64,000 nt of DNA from Kaistia dalseonensis. GTDB lineage: Bacteria; Pseudomonadota; Alphaproteobacteria; Rhizobiales; Kaistiaceae. The position numbers were made by a program, and so were the translations under genes. The stretch is from the NCBI RefSeq assembly GCF_030814715.1, contig NZ_JAUSVO010000001.1, positions 620,001 to 684,000 on the forward strand, given 5' to 3'. Every line of letters begins with the position of its first letter. Position 1 is the stretch's first letter. Shown here one piece after another: positions 33,052 through 42,898 of this stretch. The notes under the pieces were generated by a model that was not told the DNA's origin, ran no database searches, and saw nothing but the letters and a program-made list of their open reading frames with translations.

Positions 33052-34230
33052 TCAGGCGAGATTGCCGATCCGGGCGAAGCTCTGTTCGAGATCGGCGATC
33101 AGGTCTGCCGGCTCTTCCAATCCCACGTGCAGGCGGATCGTCGGGCCGCCGGCCTCCCAGCTCGTTGCGGTGCGGTGGATCTTGGCGGGGATGGCGAGGC
33201 TCTCGAACCCGCCCCATGAATAGCCGAGCCCGAACAGGCCGAGCCCGTTCAGGAAGGCTTTGGTCTTGTCCTCGCTCCAGCCGTCCATGACGATCCCGAA
33301 CAGGCCACTCGCGCCCTTCATGTCGCGCTTCCAGATCGCGTGGCCGGGATCGGAGGGCATGGCGGGATGCAGCAGCCGCTTGACCTCGGGGCGCTGCTCC
33401 AGCCAGCGCGCGACCGTCAGCGCGGATTGCATCTGCCGGTCGAGGCGGATTCCCATCGTGCGCAGGCCGCGATTGGCCAGATAGATGTCATCCGGCCCGA
33501 CGCAGAGGCCGAGATTGCCGTGGGTGTTCTTGACGGCCTTCCAGACGGCGTCATTGGCGGCCAGCGTGCCGATCATCACGTCGGAATGACCGGAAAGATA
33601 CTTGGTGCCGGCCTGGATCGAGATGTCGGCGCCATGGTCGAGCGGCTTGAAAAAATAGGGCGTCGCCCAGGTGTTGTCGGTGAGGACATAGGCGCCGCGC
33701 GCATGCGCCGCGGCGGCGATCGCAGGGATATCGGTCATCTCGAAGGTCAGAGAGCCCGGGCTCTCGACATAGACGGCCTTGGTCTCCGGCTCCATCAGGC
33801 TGGCGATCTCGGAGCCGAGCGTGGGGTCGAAGAAGGTGGTGCGGATGCCGAGGCGGGCGAGCGTCGTCACTGCTATGTGGCGCGCCGGCTCGTAGACATT
33901 GTCGGCCATGAGCAGGTGGTCGCCGGCGCTCAGGATCGCGAGCAGCGCGGTCGAGACGGCTGAAAGCCCCGATGGGCACAGGACCGTGCCTTCGGCGTTC
34001 TCGAGCTCGGAAATCGCTGTCTCAAGTCCGTCCGATGTCGGCGTACCGCGTCGGCCATAGGCATATTTCTGCGCGCCGGGCGCCATCATGTCGACGTTGG
34101 GGAACAGGACCGTCGAAGCGTGGACTACCGGTGGGTTGACAAAGGGACCGGTCAGGGCCGGATCGCGGCCGGTGCGTACGAGCCGGGTCGCAGGCCCCTG
34201 CTTGGAGCCGTCTTCATCATGCGATGACAT
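33052..34230 (-). CDS. metC: Cystathionine beta-lyase
   Basis: 392 residues of the Cys/Met-metabolism PLP family. The PLP lysine lies in SIQAGTKYLSGHSDVMIG; other landmarks are YGRRGTPTSDGLETAISELE, CPSGLSAVSTALLAILSAGD and AYVLTDNTWATPYFFKPLDHGADI. The active-site pattern (TPTSDGLE, TSWEAGGPTIRLHVGLEEPADL at the end) is that of MetC rather than MetB or MetZ, though this distinction carries some risk. It cleaves cystathionine to homocysteine, pyruvate and ammonia. The upstream region is shared with aapJ, transcribed divergently, and I saw no SAM riboswitch in it. It is followed by a bidirectional terminator. Confidence 0.85.
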   Translation of the reverse strand: MSSHDEDGSKQGPATRLVRTGRDPALTGPFVNPPVVHASTVLFPNVDMMAPGAQKYAYGRRGTPTSDGLETAISELENAEGTVLCPSGLSAVSTALLAILSAGDHLLMADNVYEPARHIAVTTLARLGIRTTFFDPTLGSEIASLMEPETKAVYVESPGSLTFEMTDIPAIAAAAHARGAYVLTDNTWATPYFFKPLDHGADISIQAGTKYLSGHSDVMIGTLAANDAVWKAVKNTHGNLGLCVGPDDIYLANRGLRTMGIRLDRQMQSALTVARWLEQRPEVKRLLHPAMPSDPGHAIWKRDMKGASGLFGIVMDGWSEDKTKAFLNGLGLFGLGYSWGGFESLAIPAKIHRTATSWEAGGPTIRLHVGLEEPADLIADLEQSFARIGNLA

Positions 34231-34548
34231 TTCGGGGCAGAACTCCGCAAATTGGTATGGCGCAACACACCATCCCTAGCGCGATCCATGTGGAGCAAGC
34301 GCATCTGCGGTAGCTGTCGCCTCTTGACCCGCCTGCCATAATGCCCTGTGATGCAACGGTCAAATCAAGTTCCACGGGGGCGGCTTGTTTTGTGGCGGTG
34401 CCCGACGAGAGTTCGGCATGTTCAATTGAATTGATCCTGGCCGCGCCGTGATAGAGGTCGGGCACGACGACAGATTTCGTCAAATAATAAGCGCGCCTCT
34501 TCGTCTTGTAGTGACTACCTTTCTCAGGGCAACAAAAAAGGCTGTAGG
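34231..34548. other. Divergent control region of metC and aapJ
   Basis: 318 bases without a gene. It holds a candidate plus-strand promoter (34324-34352) and a perfect palindrome TTCAATTGAA (34421-34430), and is AT-richer than its surroundings close to aapJ (CAAATAATAAG, ACAAAAAAGG). A likely ribosome site (AAAAAAGGCTGTAGG) precedes aapJ. The palindrome is a possible operator for an amino-acid or nitrogen regulator, but the match to any known site was not tested. Confidence 0.4.
34324..34352 (+). promoter_or_regulatory. Candidate promoter of the aapJQMP operon
   Basis: TTGACC (34324-34329), exact 17-bp spacer, TGTGAT (34347-34352). The -35 matches 5 of 6 bases and the -10 matches 4 of 6. It would leave a leader of about 190 nt before aapJ. 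Confidence 0.35.
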
Positions 34549-35568
34549 ATGAACAAGCATATTACTTCTCTTATTTTTGGCGCGTCACTTGCGCTTGCAG
34601 GAATATCGGCCGCTTCGGCTGGCACGCTTGAAGATGTCAAAGCCAAGGGATTTGTGCAGTGCGGTGTCAATCCGAGCCTGATTGGATTTGGTATTGCCGA
34701 CGAGAAGGGTGAGTGGAGCGGTATCGACGTCGATTTCTGCCGCGCGGTCGCCTCTGCCATCTTCAACGATCCGACCAAGGTCAAGTTCAGCCCGCTGAAC
34801 GCCAAGGAACGCTTTACGGCACTGCAGTCCGGCGAAGTCGACCTGCTCTCGCGCAATACGACCTGGACCATGTCGCGCGATTCTTCGCTCGGTCTGATGT
34901 TTGTCGGCGTGACCTATTATGACGGCCAGGGCTTCATGGTTCGCAAGTCGCTCGGCGTCTCGTCGGCGCTGGAGCTTTCGGGCGCCAAGGTCTGCACGCA
35001 GACCGGCACGACGACGGAACTGAACCTCGCCGACTATTTCCGCTCGCACAACATGCCCTACGAGGTCGTTGCTTTCGAGAAGAACGAGGAAGTGCTGCAG
35101 GCCTATGAGGCCGGCCGCTGCGATGCCTACACGACCGACGCCTCGGGCCTCTATGCCGAGCGCCTGAAGCTGACGAACCCCGACGACCATATGATCCTGC
35201 CCGAGATCATCTCCAAGGAGCCGCTTGGCCCGGCCGTCCGCCAGGGCGACGACAAGTGGTTCACGCTCGTGAAGTGGACCTATTTTGCGCTGATCAACGC
35301 CGAGGAACTCGGCCTGACCAAGGCGAACATCGACGAGAAGAAGTCCTCCGATAATCCCGAGATCAAGCGCTTCGTCGGCGCGGAAGGCGACTTCGGCACC
35401 CCGATCGGCCTCACGAGCGACTGGGCCTACCGGATCGTCAAGAATGTCGGCAATTACGGCGAGATCTTCGACGCGAATGTCGGCCCGTCGACCAAGCTGG
35501 GCATTGCCCGTGGCCTGAACAATCTCTGGTCGAAGGGCGGAATCCAGTACGCGCCGCCGATTCGCTAG
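34549..35568 (+). CDS. aapJ: General L-amino acid ABC transporter, periplasmic binding protein
   Basis: 339 residues. A Sec signal peptide is clear (MNKHITSLIFGASLALAGIS, cleavage after SAASA). The mature part is a class-III solute-binding fold: GTLEDVKAKGFVQCGVNPSL, GIDVDFCRAVASAIF, FSPLNAKERFTALQSGEVDL and the AapJ-typical LLSRNTTWTMSRDSSLGL, then GAKVCTQTGTTTELNLADYF. It delivers a broad range of L-amino acids to the AapQM permease. The strong ribosome site and an attenuating hairpin after the gene fit the usual excess of binding protein over membrane subunits. Confidence 0.94.
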   Translation: MNKHITSLIFGASLALAGISAASAGTLEDVKAKGFVQCGVNPSLIGFGIADEKGEWSGIDVDFCRAVASAIFNDPTKVKFSPLNAKERFTALQSGEVDLLSRNTTWTMSRDSSLGLMFVGVTYYDGQGFMVRKSLGVSSALELSGAKVCTQTGTTTELNLADYFRSHNMPYEVVAFEKNEEVLQAYEAGRCDAYTTDASGLYAERLKLTNPDDHMILPEIISKEPLGPAVRQGDDKWFTLVKWTYFALINAEELGLTKANIDEKKSSDNPEIKRFVGAEGDFGTPIGLTSDWAYRIVKNVGNYGEIFDANVGPSTKLGIARGLNNLWSKGGIQYAPPIR

Positions 35569-35580
35569 GATCTTTCGAAA

Positions 35581-35609
35581 TCCGCGGGCGGTTCGTCGCC
35601 GCCCGCGGA
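35581..35609 (+). terminator. Intra-operon hairpin between aapJ and aapQ
   Basis: Perfect 11-bp arms TCCGCGGGCGG (35581-35591) and CCGCCCGCGGA (35599-35609) with a TTCGTCG loop, 12 bases after the aapJ stop and with no T tract. It probably protects the aapJ mRNA 3' end or causes partial termination. Confidence 0.7.
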
Positions 35610-35705
35610 CGCCCTGTCTCGGTAGACGGATCCATAGAAATCCGCGCCGGCTGCAAGAGCGCGTTCGACCAGGGGACCGGCGCTTTCGCCGGGCGATGAG
35701 GGGAT

Positions 35706-36923
35706 ATGGCATCCAGCGAACTCGGCGCGGCGTCGCCGGGGCGGCGCATAGCCGCCATCTTGAACAATCCCGCCGTGCGTGGTGCGGTCTTCCAAGTCGC
35801 ATTCGTGGCCGTGCTCGGCTGGCTGATCTGGGACATCATCCAGAACACGGCGCACAACCTCCAAAAGGCCAATATCGCCGCCGGCTATGGCTTTCTGGGG
35901 CGCACGGCCGGCTTCGGCATTATCCAGAAATTCGTCGATTACACCGAGGCGAGCTCCTATGGCCGCGCGGTCTATGTCGGCCTGCTCAACACGCTTGCGG
36001 TGGCTGGACTCGGCGTCGTGCTGGCAACCATCATCGGCTTCGTCGTGGGCGTGGCGCGCCTCTCGTCCAATTGGCTGATTGCCCAACTCGCGGCCATCTA
36101 TGTCGAGGTAATCCGCAATATCCCGCTGCTGCTGCAGCTCTTCTTCTGGTATTTCGCCGTCCTGCGCTCCGTCCCCGGCATGCGGGAAAAATGGAGCCTG
36201 TTCGGCCTTTTCCATATCAATATCGGCGGCTTGCACGTTCCCCGCCCCGTCGTCGAGGACGGCTTCGGATGGGTTGTGGGAGCCGTCCCGGTGGCGATCG
36301 CCATTGCCATCTTCGTGGCGCGCTGGGGCAAGGAGCGCCAGGAGGCGACCGGCGGTCGGCCGCCGATCGGCGCGATCAATACGGCGGTCATCATCGGCTT
36401 GCCGATTCTGGTCTTCTTCCTGGTCGGCCGTCCGCTGGTCTTCGATATTCCGCTCTTCAACGAAACGGGCCCGCTGCTGCGCCGCGGATTCCAGGCCGGC
36501 TCGGGCCTCACTGTCATCCCGGAATTCGTCGGCCTGCTCCTCGCGCTCTCGCTCTATACGGCCGCCTATATCGCGGAAATCGTGCGCGCCGGTATCCTCG
36601 CGGTCAGCCACGGCCAGACGGAGGCGGCGCATTCACTCGGGCTGCGATCCGGCCAGACGCTGCGCCTCGTCGTGATCCCGCAGGCGATGCGCGTCATCAT
36701 CCCGCCGCTCACCAACCAATACCTGAACCTCACCAAGAACTCCTCGCTCGCCGTCGCGGTCGCCTATCCCGATCTCGTCTCGGTCGGCGGCACTGTGCTG
36801 AACCAGACCGGCCAGGCGATCGAGATGGTGAGCATCTGGATGCTGTTCTATCTCGGCCTGAGCCTCATCACCTCCTTCGTGATGAACCAGTGGAACAAGC
36901 GCGTCGCGCTGATCGAGCGGTGA
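35706..36923 (+). CDS. aapQ: General L-amino acid ABC transporter permease
   Basis: 405 residues, about eight membrane helices. Permease core with the EAA loop [41 protein letters not shown]. The N-terminal region [28 protein letters not shown] and the long central insertion between [22 protein letters not shown] and [21 protein letters not shown] are characteristic of AapQ, which is larger than ordinary HisQ/GlnP permeases. It forms a heterodimer with AapM in the inner membrane. It starts 138 bases after aapJ and is followed by aapM after 10 bases. Confidence 0.94.
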   Translation: MASSELGAASPGRRIAAILNNPAVRGAVFQVAFVAVLGWLIWDIIQNTAHNLQKANIAAGYGFLGRTAGFGIIQKFVDYTEASSYGRAVYVGLLNTLAVAGLGVVLATIIGFVVGVARLSSNWLIAQLAAIYVEVIRNIPLLLQLFFWYFAVLRSVPGMREKWSLFGLFHINIGGLHVPRPVVEDGFGWVVGAVPVAIAIAIFVARWGKERQEATGGRPPIGAINTAVIIGLPILVFFLVGRPLVFDIPLFNETGPLLRRGFQAGSGLTVIPEFVGLLLALSLYTAAYIAEIVRAGILAVSHGQTEAAHSLGLRSGQTLRLVVIPQAMRVIIPPLTNQYLNLTKNSSLAVAVAYPDLVSVGGTVLNQTGQAIEMVSIWMLFYLGLSLITSFVMNQWNKRVALIER

Positions 36924-36933
36924 GGGGGATATC

Positions 36934-38265
36934 ATGACTGCATTCGTATCCGCCTTCGTTCGAGACGAGTTCGTCGCGCCGAAGCCGCCGCCCCCCAGCA
37001 CTGTGGGTGTCGTCGGCTGGATGCGGCAGAACCTCTTTTCGAGCGTTCTCAACAGCATCCTGACGATCGCCGCCGGCGCGCTGATTGTGTGGCTGCTGAT
37101 CCCGCTGGTGCGCTTCACTCTCATCGACGCCGTCTGGTCCGGCGAGGATCGATCGGCCTGCGCGCAGGCGACCGGCGCATGCTGGGCCTATGTGAAGGCC
37201 TATCTGCCGCAATTCGTCTATGGCCGTTATCCGATCGGCGAGCGTTGGCGCGTCGACATCGTGTTCTGGATGCTGGTGATCGGCCTTGTGCCGCTGCTCA
37301 TTCCGCGCGTCCCGCTGAAGCGGCTGAATGCGATCTTCCTCCTGACCTTCTATCCGCTCATCGCCTATGTGCTGCTGACTGGCGGGCATCACGTGTTCAC
37401 CGGCAGTTTCCTGCCTGAGGGCCTGGTTCCGCCCTCTGTGCGCTTTGCGGCCGAATACGCCCTTGTTTCGGCGCTGATCATTCTGGCGGTCGGGCTGCTG
37501 TCGGTCCTGCTGGGCAAGCCGGTGGCGGGCTCGGGTGCGCTCGCCGGCATGATTCTCGGCGGTCTCGGACTGGTGCTGGCCGTCGTCAGCATCGATTTCG
37601 GTCTCGAGCCGGTCGAGACGGCAAACTGGGGCGGCTTGCTGGTCACGCTGGTCGTGGCGGTCACAGGCATGGTGGCGTCGCTGCCGCTCGGCGTCTTGCT
37701 GGCGCTCGGGCGCCGCTCGGCCATGCCGGTCGTGCGGCTCGCCTCGGTCACGTTCATCGAAGTCTGCCGCGGCGTTCCGCTCATCACCGTGCTGTTCATG
37801 GCCTCGGTGATGCTGCCGCTTTTCCTGCCGGAGGGCGTGACCTTCGACAAGCTGCTCCGTGCGCTGATCGGCGTCGCCCTGTTCTCGTCGGCCTATATGG
37901 CGGAGACCATCCGCGGCGGCCTGCAGGCCATGCCGCGCGGGCAGTATGAGGGCGCGATGGCGCTCGGCCTCAGCTATTGGCAGATGATGCGCATGATCAT
38001 CCTGCCGCAGGCCCTGCGCCTCGTCATCCCCGGCATCGTCGGATCGTTTATTGCGCTGTTCAAGGATACGACTCTGGTCGCGATCATCGGCCTGTTCGAT
38101 TTCCTGGGCCAGATCCAGGCATCGGCCAATGATTCCAAATGGGCGTCGCCCGTCACCGGCATCACCGGCTATGTGTTCGCGGCAATGGTTTTCTGGGCTT
38201 TCTGCTTCTCGATGTCGCGCTATGCTGGGTTCATGGAAAAACGGCTCGATAGAAGCCGCCGCTAG
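36934..38265 (+). CDS. aapM: General L-amino acid ABC transporter permease
   Basis: 443 residues. Two halves are visible: an N-terminal membrane region with a periplasmic segment rich in polar residues ([20 protein letters not shown]), typical of AapM, and a C-terminal permease domain with [20 protein letters not shown] and the EAA loop [44 protein letters not shown]. It pairs with AapQ. It lies 10 bases after aapQ and 18 bases before aapP. The ribosome site GAGGGGG precedes the ATG. Confidence 0.94.
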   Translation: MTAFVSAFVRDEFVAPKPPPPSTVGVVGWMRQNLFSSVLNSILTIAAGALIVWLLIPLVRFTLIDAVWSGEDRSACAQATGACWAYVKAYLPQFVYGRYPIGERWRVDIVFWMLVIGLVPLLIPRVPLKRLNAIFLLTFYPLIAYVLLTGGHHVFTGSFLPEGLVPPSVRFAAEYALVSALIILAVGLLSVLLGKPVAGSGALAGMILGGLGLVLAVVSIDFGLEPVETANWGGLLVTLVVAVTGMVASLPLGVLLALGRRSAMPVVRLASVTFIEVCRGVPLITVLFMASVMLPLFLPEGVTFDKLLRALIGVALFSSAYMAETIRGGLQAMPRGQYEGAMALGLSYWQMMRMIILPQALRLVIPGIVGSFIALFKDTTLVAIIGLFDFLGQIQASANDSKWASPVTGITGYVFAAMVFWAFCFSMSRYAGFMEKRLDRSRR

Positions 38266-38283
38266 ACAATAAGGGGATTTCCA

Positions 38284-39081
38284 ATGTCCGAAATGATCGC
38301 CGTCGGCGAGACGATCGTTCCGCCGCCCGCGCTTAAGGTGTCGAGCACCGAAGTCGCGGTCGAGATGATCGACGTCAACAAGTGGTATGGCGAATTCCAC
38401 GTGCTGCGCGACATCAATCTCAAGGTCATGCGTGGCGAGCGCATCGTCGTGGCGGGCCCGTCAGGGTCCGGCAAATCGACCATGATCCGCTGCATCAACC
38501 GGCTGGAAGAGCACCAGAAGGGCAAGATCATCGTCGACGGCAAGGAACTCACCAACGATCTCCGGAAGATCGACGAGGTCCGGCGCGAGGTCGGCATGGT
38601 GTTCCAGCACTTCAACCTCTTTCCCCATCTCACCATCCTGGAAAACTGCACGCTGGCGCCGATCAATGTGCGCAAGATGCCGAAGCGGGAGGCGGAGGAG
38701 GTGGCGATGCATTATCTCCGTCGCGTCAAGATCCCCGAGCAGGCCAACAAATACCCTGGCCAGCTCTCGGGTGGCCAGCAGCAGCGCGTGGCGATCGCTC
38801 GTTCGCTCTGCATGAACCCGCGCGTCATGCTGTTCGACGAGCCCACCTCGGCGCTTGATCCGGAGATGATCAAGGAAGTGCTCGACGTGATGGTCGGTCT
38901 CGCGATGGAAGGCATGACGATGATCTGCGTCACCCATGAGATGGGCTTTGCGCGTCAGGTCGCGAACCGCGTGATCTTCATGGATGGCGGACAGATTATC
39001 GAGCAGAACGAGCCGGAGGCGTTCTTCACCAATCCGCAGCACGAGCGCACCAAGCTGTTCCTGAGCCAGATCCTGCACTGA
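38284..39081 (+). CDS. aapP: General L-amino acid ABC transporter ATPase
   Basis: 265 residues. Complete ABC ATPase motifs: Walker [11 protein letters not shown]-loop [14 protein letters not shown], signature [15 protein letters not shown], Walker [14 protein letters not shown], and switch His in [21 protein letters not shown]. The polar amino-acid subfamily is shown by [19 protein letters not shown] and [27 protein letters not shown]. It drives import of L-amino acids through AapQM from the cytosolic side. It closes the operon, with a hairpin at 39117-39140 before the convergent OmpA gene. Confidence 0.96.
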   Translation: MSEMIAVGETIVPPPALKVSSTEVAVEMIDVNKWYGEFHVLRDINLKVMRGERIVVAGPSGSGKSTMIRCINRLEEHQKGKIIVDGKELTNDLRKIDEVRREVGMVFQHFNLFPHLTILENCTLAPINVRKMPKREAEEVAMHYLRRVKIPEQANKYPGQLSGGQQQRVAIARSLCMNPRVMLFDEPTSALDPEMIKEVLDVMVGLAMEGMTMICVTHEMGFARQVANRVIFMDGGQIIEQNEPEAFFTNPQHERTKLFLSQILH

Positions 39082-39116
39082 GCAGCACAGGGCTCCGGCG
39101 GAGCGACACGAGGCCG

Positions 39117-39140
39117 GGGCGCCCCGTCAACAGGGCGCCC
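39117..39140. terminator. Hairpin between convergent aapP and the OmpA gene
   Basis: GGGCGCCC (39117-39124) pairs with GGGCGCCC (39133-39140) across an 8-nt loop CGTCAACA. There is no T run on either side. The position between convergent genes supports a termination or insulation role. Confidence 0.55.
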
Positions 39141-39155
39141 AATCCGCGACAGTCA

Positions 39156-40511
39156 TCAATACCCGTTGAGGAGCGGCGTGATCCGGCGCACCGTGACGCG
39201 GCGGTTCTGGCGCTCCGGGCCATCGGTCGGGATCTTCAGATATTGCTCGCCATAGCCCTGGGTCACCAGATTGCGCGGCGGAATATCGAAATAGCGGGAC
39301 AGGATGCCGGCAACCGACGCGGCGCGGCGGTCCGACAGATCCAGATTGGCGGCGTCCGAGCCGACCGCGTCGGTATGGCCCTCGATCAGGAAGACCTCGT
39401 TCGGGCTGCGGTCGAGGATGCGGCCGAGCGCGCGCCCCATGGAGCGGAGCTTGTTCACCTGGTCATCCGGAACCCGCGCCGAGCCGGTCTCGAAGGTGAT
39501 CGTATCGAGGTCGACACGGCCGACCATGTCGCGGATGCGGGCATCGCGGCGGATCTCGTTCAGGCTGTAGCCGCGCCCGAACCGCCGGACCGGCGCGGCG
39601 CGCAGGGTGTTCTCGATCTCGGCCTCGCCAGCCTGGTCGCCGTTCAGGACATAGCCACGACCGGGGCCGGGTGGCGGGACATAGCCGGGCGGGGGCGGAA
39701 CCTGGAACGGATCGACATAGCGCGGATCGGGCCGAACCGGGCGCTCCGTATCGATCAGCACGGTTTCGTTGCCCATCGGGTCGATCTCGATGCGGCGGAT
39801 CAGCTGTCCGTCCGGGCTGGTCCATTCGACGATCCGGTAGCCGTTCGGGCGCGGGTAGGTGTTCATGATCTCGCCGCCCGGGCGTGCGGCCCGTGGCGGT
39901 GCCGACGGCGCCTTGGGCTTCGCAGGCTGCTCCCGGGGCGCTGCCGATTTCTCGACCGGCGGTGCAACTGGCTTGGCCGGTGCTGGCTTGGGCGCTGATG
40001 CGCCGGCAGCCGGCTTCTCGGGCGTCGGGCTGGCGGATGGCGATTTCGCGGGAGCAGGCTTGGCGGCGTCTGGCTTCGCTGGCGCCGTCTGCTTGACCGC
40101 CGGCGGCTGATAGGGTTTCGGCGAGGCCGGTGCGGCCGGCGGCGGAGATGCGGGCGCCTCCGCGCTCGGCGCCGGCTGGGCGCTGGCCGGCGCGGTTGGC
40201 TTGGGTTGCTCCGCGGGCGGTGTCGGGGCCGCGGCGCCGGGCGGGACGCCGGCCGCCGCCTCTGCGGCACGCAGCGACTTCATCGCATTGGCGAGCGCCT
40301 TACGGGCAGCACGAATGTCCCCGCCGGTATCCTCCGCATCCTGCAGCGACTTTTCGGCCGCTTCGAGCGAACGCTGTGCCGAGGCGACATTGTTTTCGGC
40401 CTGCGCGACCACGATCGTGCCAGCCGCGTTCTCGGCAGCGTTGGCTGTGGACATGGTGGCGAGGATGATCTGGAGCGCTGCGGTCGAAAGAAGAAGATGC
40501 GGAAGTCTCAT
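39156..40511 (-). CDS. OmpA-family outer-membrane/peptidoglycan-binding protein
   Basis: 451 residues from ATG 40511 (CAAGGACGC upstream). Signal peptide MRLPHLLLSTAALQIILATM with cleavage near TANAAEN. Residues 30-75 form a helical segment with VASAQRSLEAAEKSLQDAED and KALANAMKSLRAAEA. About 75-230 is a long Pro/Ala/Lys-rich tether. The C-terminal 110 residues are the OmpA domain (TFETGSARVPDDQVNKL, FLIEGHTDAVGSDAANLDLS, DRRAASVAGILSRYFDIPP), whose NLDLSDRRA motif binds peptidoglycan. It has no beta-barrel, so it probably links another envelope component to the cell wall. It converges with aapP. Confidence 0.87.
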   Translation of the reverse strand: MRLPHLLLSTAALQIILATMSTANAAENAAGTIVVAQAENNVASAQRSLEAAEKSLQDAEDTGGDIRAARKALANAMKSLRAAEAAAGVPPGAAAPTPPAEQPKPTAPASAQPAPSAEAPASPPPAAPASPKPYQPPAVKQTAPAKPDAAKPAPAKSPSASPTPEKPAAGASAPKPAPAKPVAPPVEKSAAPREQPAKPKAPSAPPRAARPGGEIMNTYPRPNGYRIVEWTSPDGQLIRRIEIDPMGNETVLIDTERPVRPDPRYVDPFQVPPPPGYVPPPGPGRGYVLNGDQAGEAEIENTLRAAPVRRFGRGYSLNEIRRDARIRDMVGRVDLDTITFETGSARVPDDQVNKLRSMGRALGRILDRSPNEVFLIEGHTDAVGSDAANLDLSDRRAASVAGILSRYFDIPPRNLVTQGYGEQYLKIPTDGPERQNRRVTVRRITPLLNGY

Positions 40512-40658
40512 GAAGCGTCCTTGGGACCGGCTGGTTCCGGGAACCGTCAAATGAACAGCGTTTCTGGCGCGCCTGATCCTGCCAATGCCCGGAAAATGAG
40601 GCGGCCTTATGAGGCGCAGGATGGAGCGGACCGGCTGAATAGCATCTGAACGGCGCGT

Positions 40659-41201
40659 TCAGACGCGCTCGAGCTTCTGGTACGGCTCGGGCGGCAGCTC
40701 GATGCCGATGTCGTCGCCGGGGCGGACCTCTCCGCCCTCCAGCACGATCGCCATCACGCCGGCCTTGCGGACGAGTTCGCCGTTCTCGTCGCGGCCGAGC
40801 ACGGCGCGGGTCAGGCCAGCCTGGAAATTATCGAGCTGGATACAGGGATTGCGCAGTCCCGTGACCTCGATCACCGCATCGGGGCCGAGATGCAGGCGCG
40901 TTCCGCGCGGCAATCCCAGCAGGTCAATGCCAATGGTCGTGACGTTCTCGCCGATCGTGCCTTCGGCCACGTCGAAGCCGGCAGCGCGCAGTTCCTGCAG
41001 GATCTCCGCATGCACGAGATGAACCTGCCGGAGATTGGGCTGTGTCGGGTCGACGGCGACGCGCGAGCGGTGCTTGACCGTCTCGCCCATATGGGCGTCG
41101 CCCTCGACGCCGAGCCCCTTCAGCAGGCGGATGAACGGCCGCGCCGGCTTGGAAAAGCTGTGTGTGTCGCTCGAACTGACCGAGATCACACGCGCGCTCA
41201 T
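40659..41201 (-). CDS. MOSC domain-containing protein
   Basis: 180 residues. MOSC fold with GLGVEGDAHMGETVKHRSRV, RQVHLVHAEILQELRAAGFDVAEGTIGENVTTIGIDLLGLPRGTRL split across the family core, and the conserved Cys in VTGLRNPCIQLDNF. MOSC domains handle molybdenum cofactor sulfur or reductive detoxification of N-hydroxylated bases. No ferredoxin or other domain is fused. It is 15 bases after sseA on the same strand, so the two probably share a transcript; a sulfurtransferase beside a MOSC protein is a sensible sulfur-delivery pair. Confidence 0.86.
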   Translation of the reverse strand: MSARVISVSSSDTHSFSKPARPFIRLLKGLGVEGDAHMGETVKHRSRVAVDPTQPNLRQVHLVHAEILQELRAAGFDVAEGTIGENVTTIGIDLLGLPRGTRLHLGPDAVIEVTGLRNPCIQLDNFQAGLTRAVLGRDENGELVRKAGVMAIVLEGGEVRPGDDIGIELPPEPYQKLERV

Positions 41202-41216
41202 TTCGTGCTGTCTCCG

Positions 41217-42068
41217 TCAGGCCGGGCCGGTCTCGACCGGCGTATCCGCCTTGCTGCCCCATTCGGCCCAGGAGCCGTCATAGAGGCTGACCTTGTCCGC
41301 GCCGATCGTCGTCAGGGCCAGCGACAGGATCGCCGCCGAAACGCCCGATCCGCAGCTCGTAACAATCGGCTGTGACGGATCGATGTCGGCCGCGGCGAAG
41401 ACGGACTTGATGTCGTCCGCACTTTTCAGGCGGCCATTGGCGACGACCTCGCCGAACGGCACGCTGTGGCTACCCGGCATGTGGCCGGCGCGGAGGCCTG
41501 GGCGCGGCTCGGGCGCCTCGCCGCGGAAGCGGTCGGCGGGACGGGCGTCGACGATCTGGGCCGAATGGTCGGCAATGACAGACTTGACGTCGTCGATGGT
41601 GCGGACGGCATCGCTGTCGAGCGTGGCGTGGAACGTCTTCGCGGTCGCCGAGGGCAGGCCGGATTCGAGCGGACGTCCCTCCGTTTTCCAAAGCGGGAAG
41701 CCGCCGTCGAGAATGCGAACATCCTTCGCGCCGAACACGCGGAACGTCCACCAGACGCGCGCGGCGGAGAACAGGCCCGCACCGTCATAGACCACGATGG
41801 TCTGCTTGTCCGAAATCCCCGCCGCGCCAACTGTCGCGGCGAACAATTCGGCCGAGGGCAGCATGTGCGGCAGGCCGGATGTCGTGTCGGCGACCTTGTC
41901 GATATCGAAGAAGACCGCGCCCGGAATATGCGCGGCGGCATATTCGGTTGCGGCGTTTCGCCCCGCGGTCGGCAGGTACCAGGAGCCATCGACGATTGCG
42001 ATACTGGGGTCTCCCAAATGGGCGGCGAGCCATTCGGTCGAGACGAAGATATCGGCGCGTTCGGTCAT
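41217..42068 (-). CDS. sseA: 3-mercaptopyruvate sulfurtransferase
   Basis: 283 residues made of two rhodanese domains. The N-terminal domain (about 5-145) has VSTEWLAAHLGDPSIAIVDGSWYLP and VFFDIDKVADTTSGLPHMLP. The C-terminal domain (about 160-280) carries the catalytic Cys in TSCGSGVSAAILSLAL; the CGSG loop, rather than a CRxGx[RT] loop, is typical of mercaptopyruvate sulfurtransferases. It transfers sulfur to thiol acceptors or cyanide in the cytosol. It lies upstream of the MOSC gene (15 bases) and downstream of the alanyl-tRNA editing and cysteine synthase genes, all on one strand. Confidence 0.93.
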   Translation of the reverse strand: MTERADIFVSTEWLAAHLGDPSIAIVDGSWYLPTAGRNAATEYAAAHIPGAVFFDIDKVADTTSGLPHMLPSAELFAATVGAAGISDKQTIVVYDGAGLFSAARVWWTFRVFGAKDVRILDGGFPLWKTEGRPLESGLPSATAKTFHATLDSDAVRTIDDVKSVIADHSAQIVDARPADRFRGEAPEPRPGLRAGHMPGSHSVPFGEVVANGRLKSADDIKSVFAAADIDPSQPIVTSCGSGVSAAILSLALTTIGADKVSLYDGSWAEWGSKADTPVETGPA

Positions 42069-42181
42069 GATTGATTCCTTGAACGGGACCTACGGTCGGG
42101 GCGTCGGTCAGACGATTGGGGGAGGTCCTTGATCCGCAAGCCTCATTTCGGCGCGGGCGATGAGGGGAGGGTCGCAGCGGG

Positions 42182-42898
42182 CTAGACGAAGCGCACCCTG
42201 ATGCGGCGGTTCTGCTTGCCCTTGTTCTCGATCTTCGACACGGCGAGCCCGCCAATCTCCGCCGTCGATTGCACATGGGTGCCACCGCAGGGTTGCAGGT
42301 CGATATCGCCGATCCGGACCAGCCGGACGCGGCCCGAGCCCATGGGCGGCTTGACGCTCATCGTCTTGATCAGGCCGGGATTGGCGAGAAGCTCGTCATC
42401 CGTGATCCACTCGGTCGAGACCGCGTGGTCGGCAGCGATCAGTTCCGCGAGGCGGGCATCGATCTCTTCCTTCTGCGGCACTGTGCCGTCAATGTCGAAA
42501 TCGAGATGGCCTTCCTCTGTGCCGATGCGTCCGCCCGAGACCGGGAAGGGTACGGCCACGGTGAGAAGATGCAGGCCCGTATGGATCCGCATGTGGCGAT
42601 GGCGGGTCGCCCAGTCGAGATGAGCGACGAGCGTTTCGCCGATCTCCGGCAGCGGCGAACCCTCAGCCGGCACATGCACGATCTCCGTCTTCGTGTCGCC
42701 GTAAACGGTCGTCGCGATCGAAATCATCGTGCCGTCGGCGCGCTCGAGCGCGCCGGCATCACCGGGTTGTCCGCCACCCGTCGCATAGAAGATCGTACGG
42801 TCGAGGATGATGCCGCCGCGCTCATTGACGCCGACCACCTTCGCCTCCGCCGTGGAGAGATAGGGGTCTTCGCGGAAGAGCAGGGCGGTCTCGGTCAT
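42182..42898 (-). CDS. Alanyl-tRNA editing protein (AlaX-type)
   Basis: 238 residues from ATG 42898, which overlaps the cysteine synthase stop by 4 bases; the longer frame to 43027 runs inside that gene. N-terminal beta-barrel (FYATGGGQPGDAGALERADG) and editing core with zinc ligands HMRIHTGLHLL (HxxxH) and QPCGGTHVQSTAEIG (CxxxH). These free-standing proteins hydrolyse mischarged Ser- or Gly-tRNA(Ala). The length fits AlaX type II. Coupling to cysteine synthase may reflect serine-pool imbalance, which raises mischarging risk; that is inference. Confidence 0.9.
   Translation of the reverse strand: MTETALLFREDPYLSTAEAKVVGVNERGGIILDRTIFYATGGGQPGDAGALERADGTMISIATTVYGDTKTEIVHVPAEGSPLPEIGETLVAHLDWATRHRHMRIHTGLHLLTVAVPFPVSGGRIGTEEGHLDFDIDGTVPQKEEIDARLAELIAADHAVSTEWITDDELLANPGLIKTMSVKPPMGSGRVRLVRIGDIDLQPCGGTHVQSTAEIGGLAVSKIENKGKQNRRIRVRFV

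Noticed and set aside
34231-34548. Possible SAM riboswitch upstream of metC
   Set aside because: I looked for SAM-I and SAM-II type pairing on the minus strand and found no matching pseudoknot or multi-stem arrangement.
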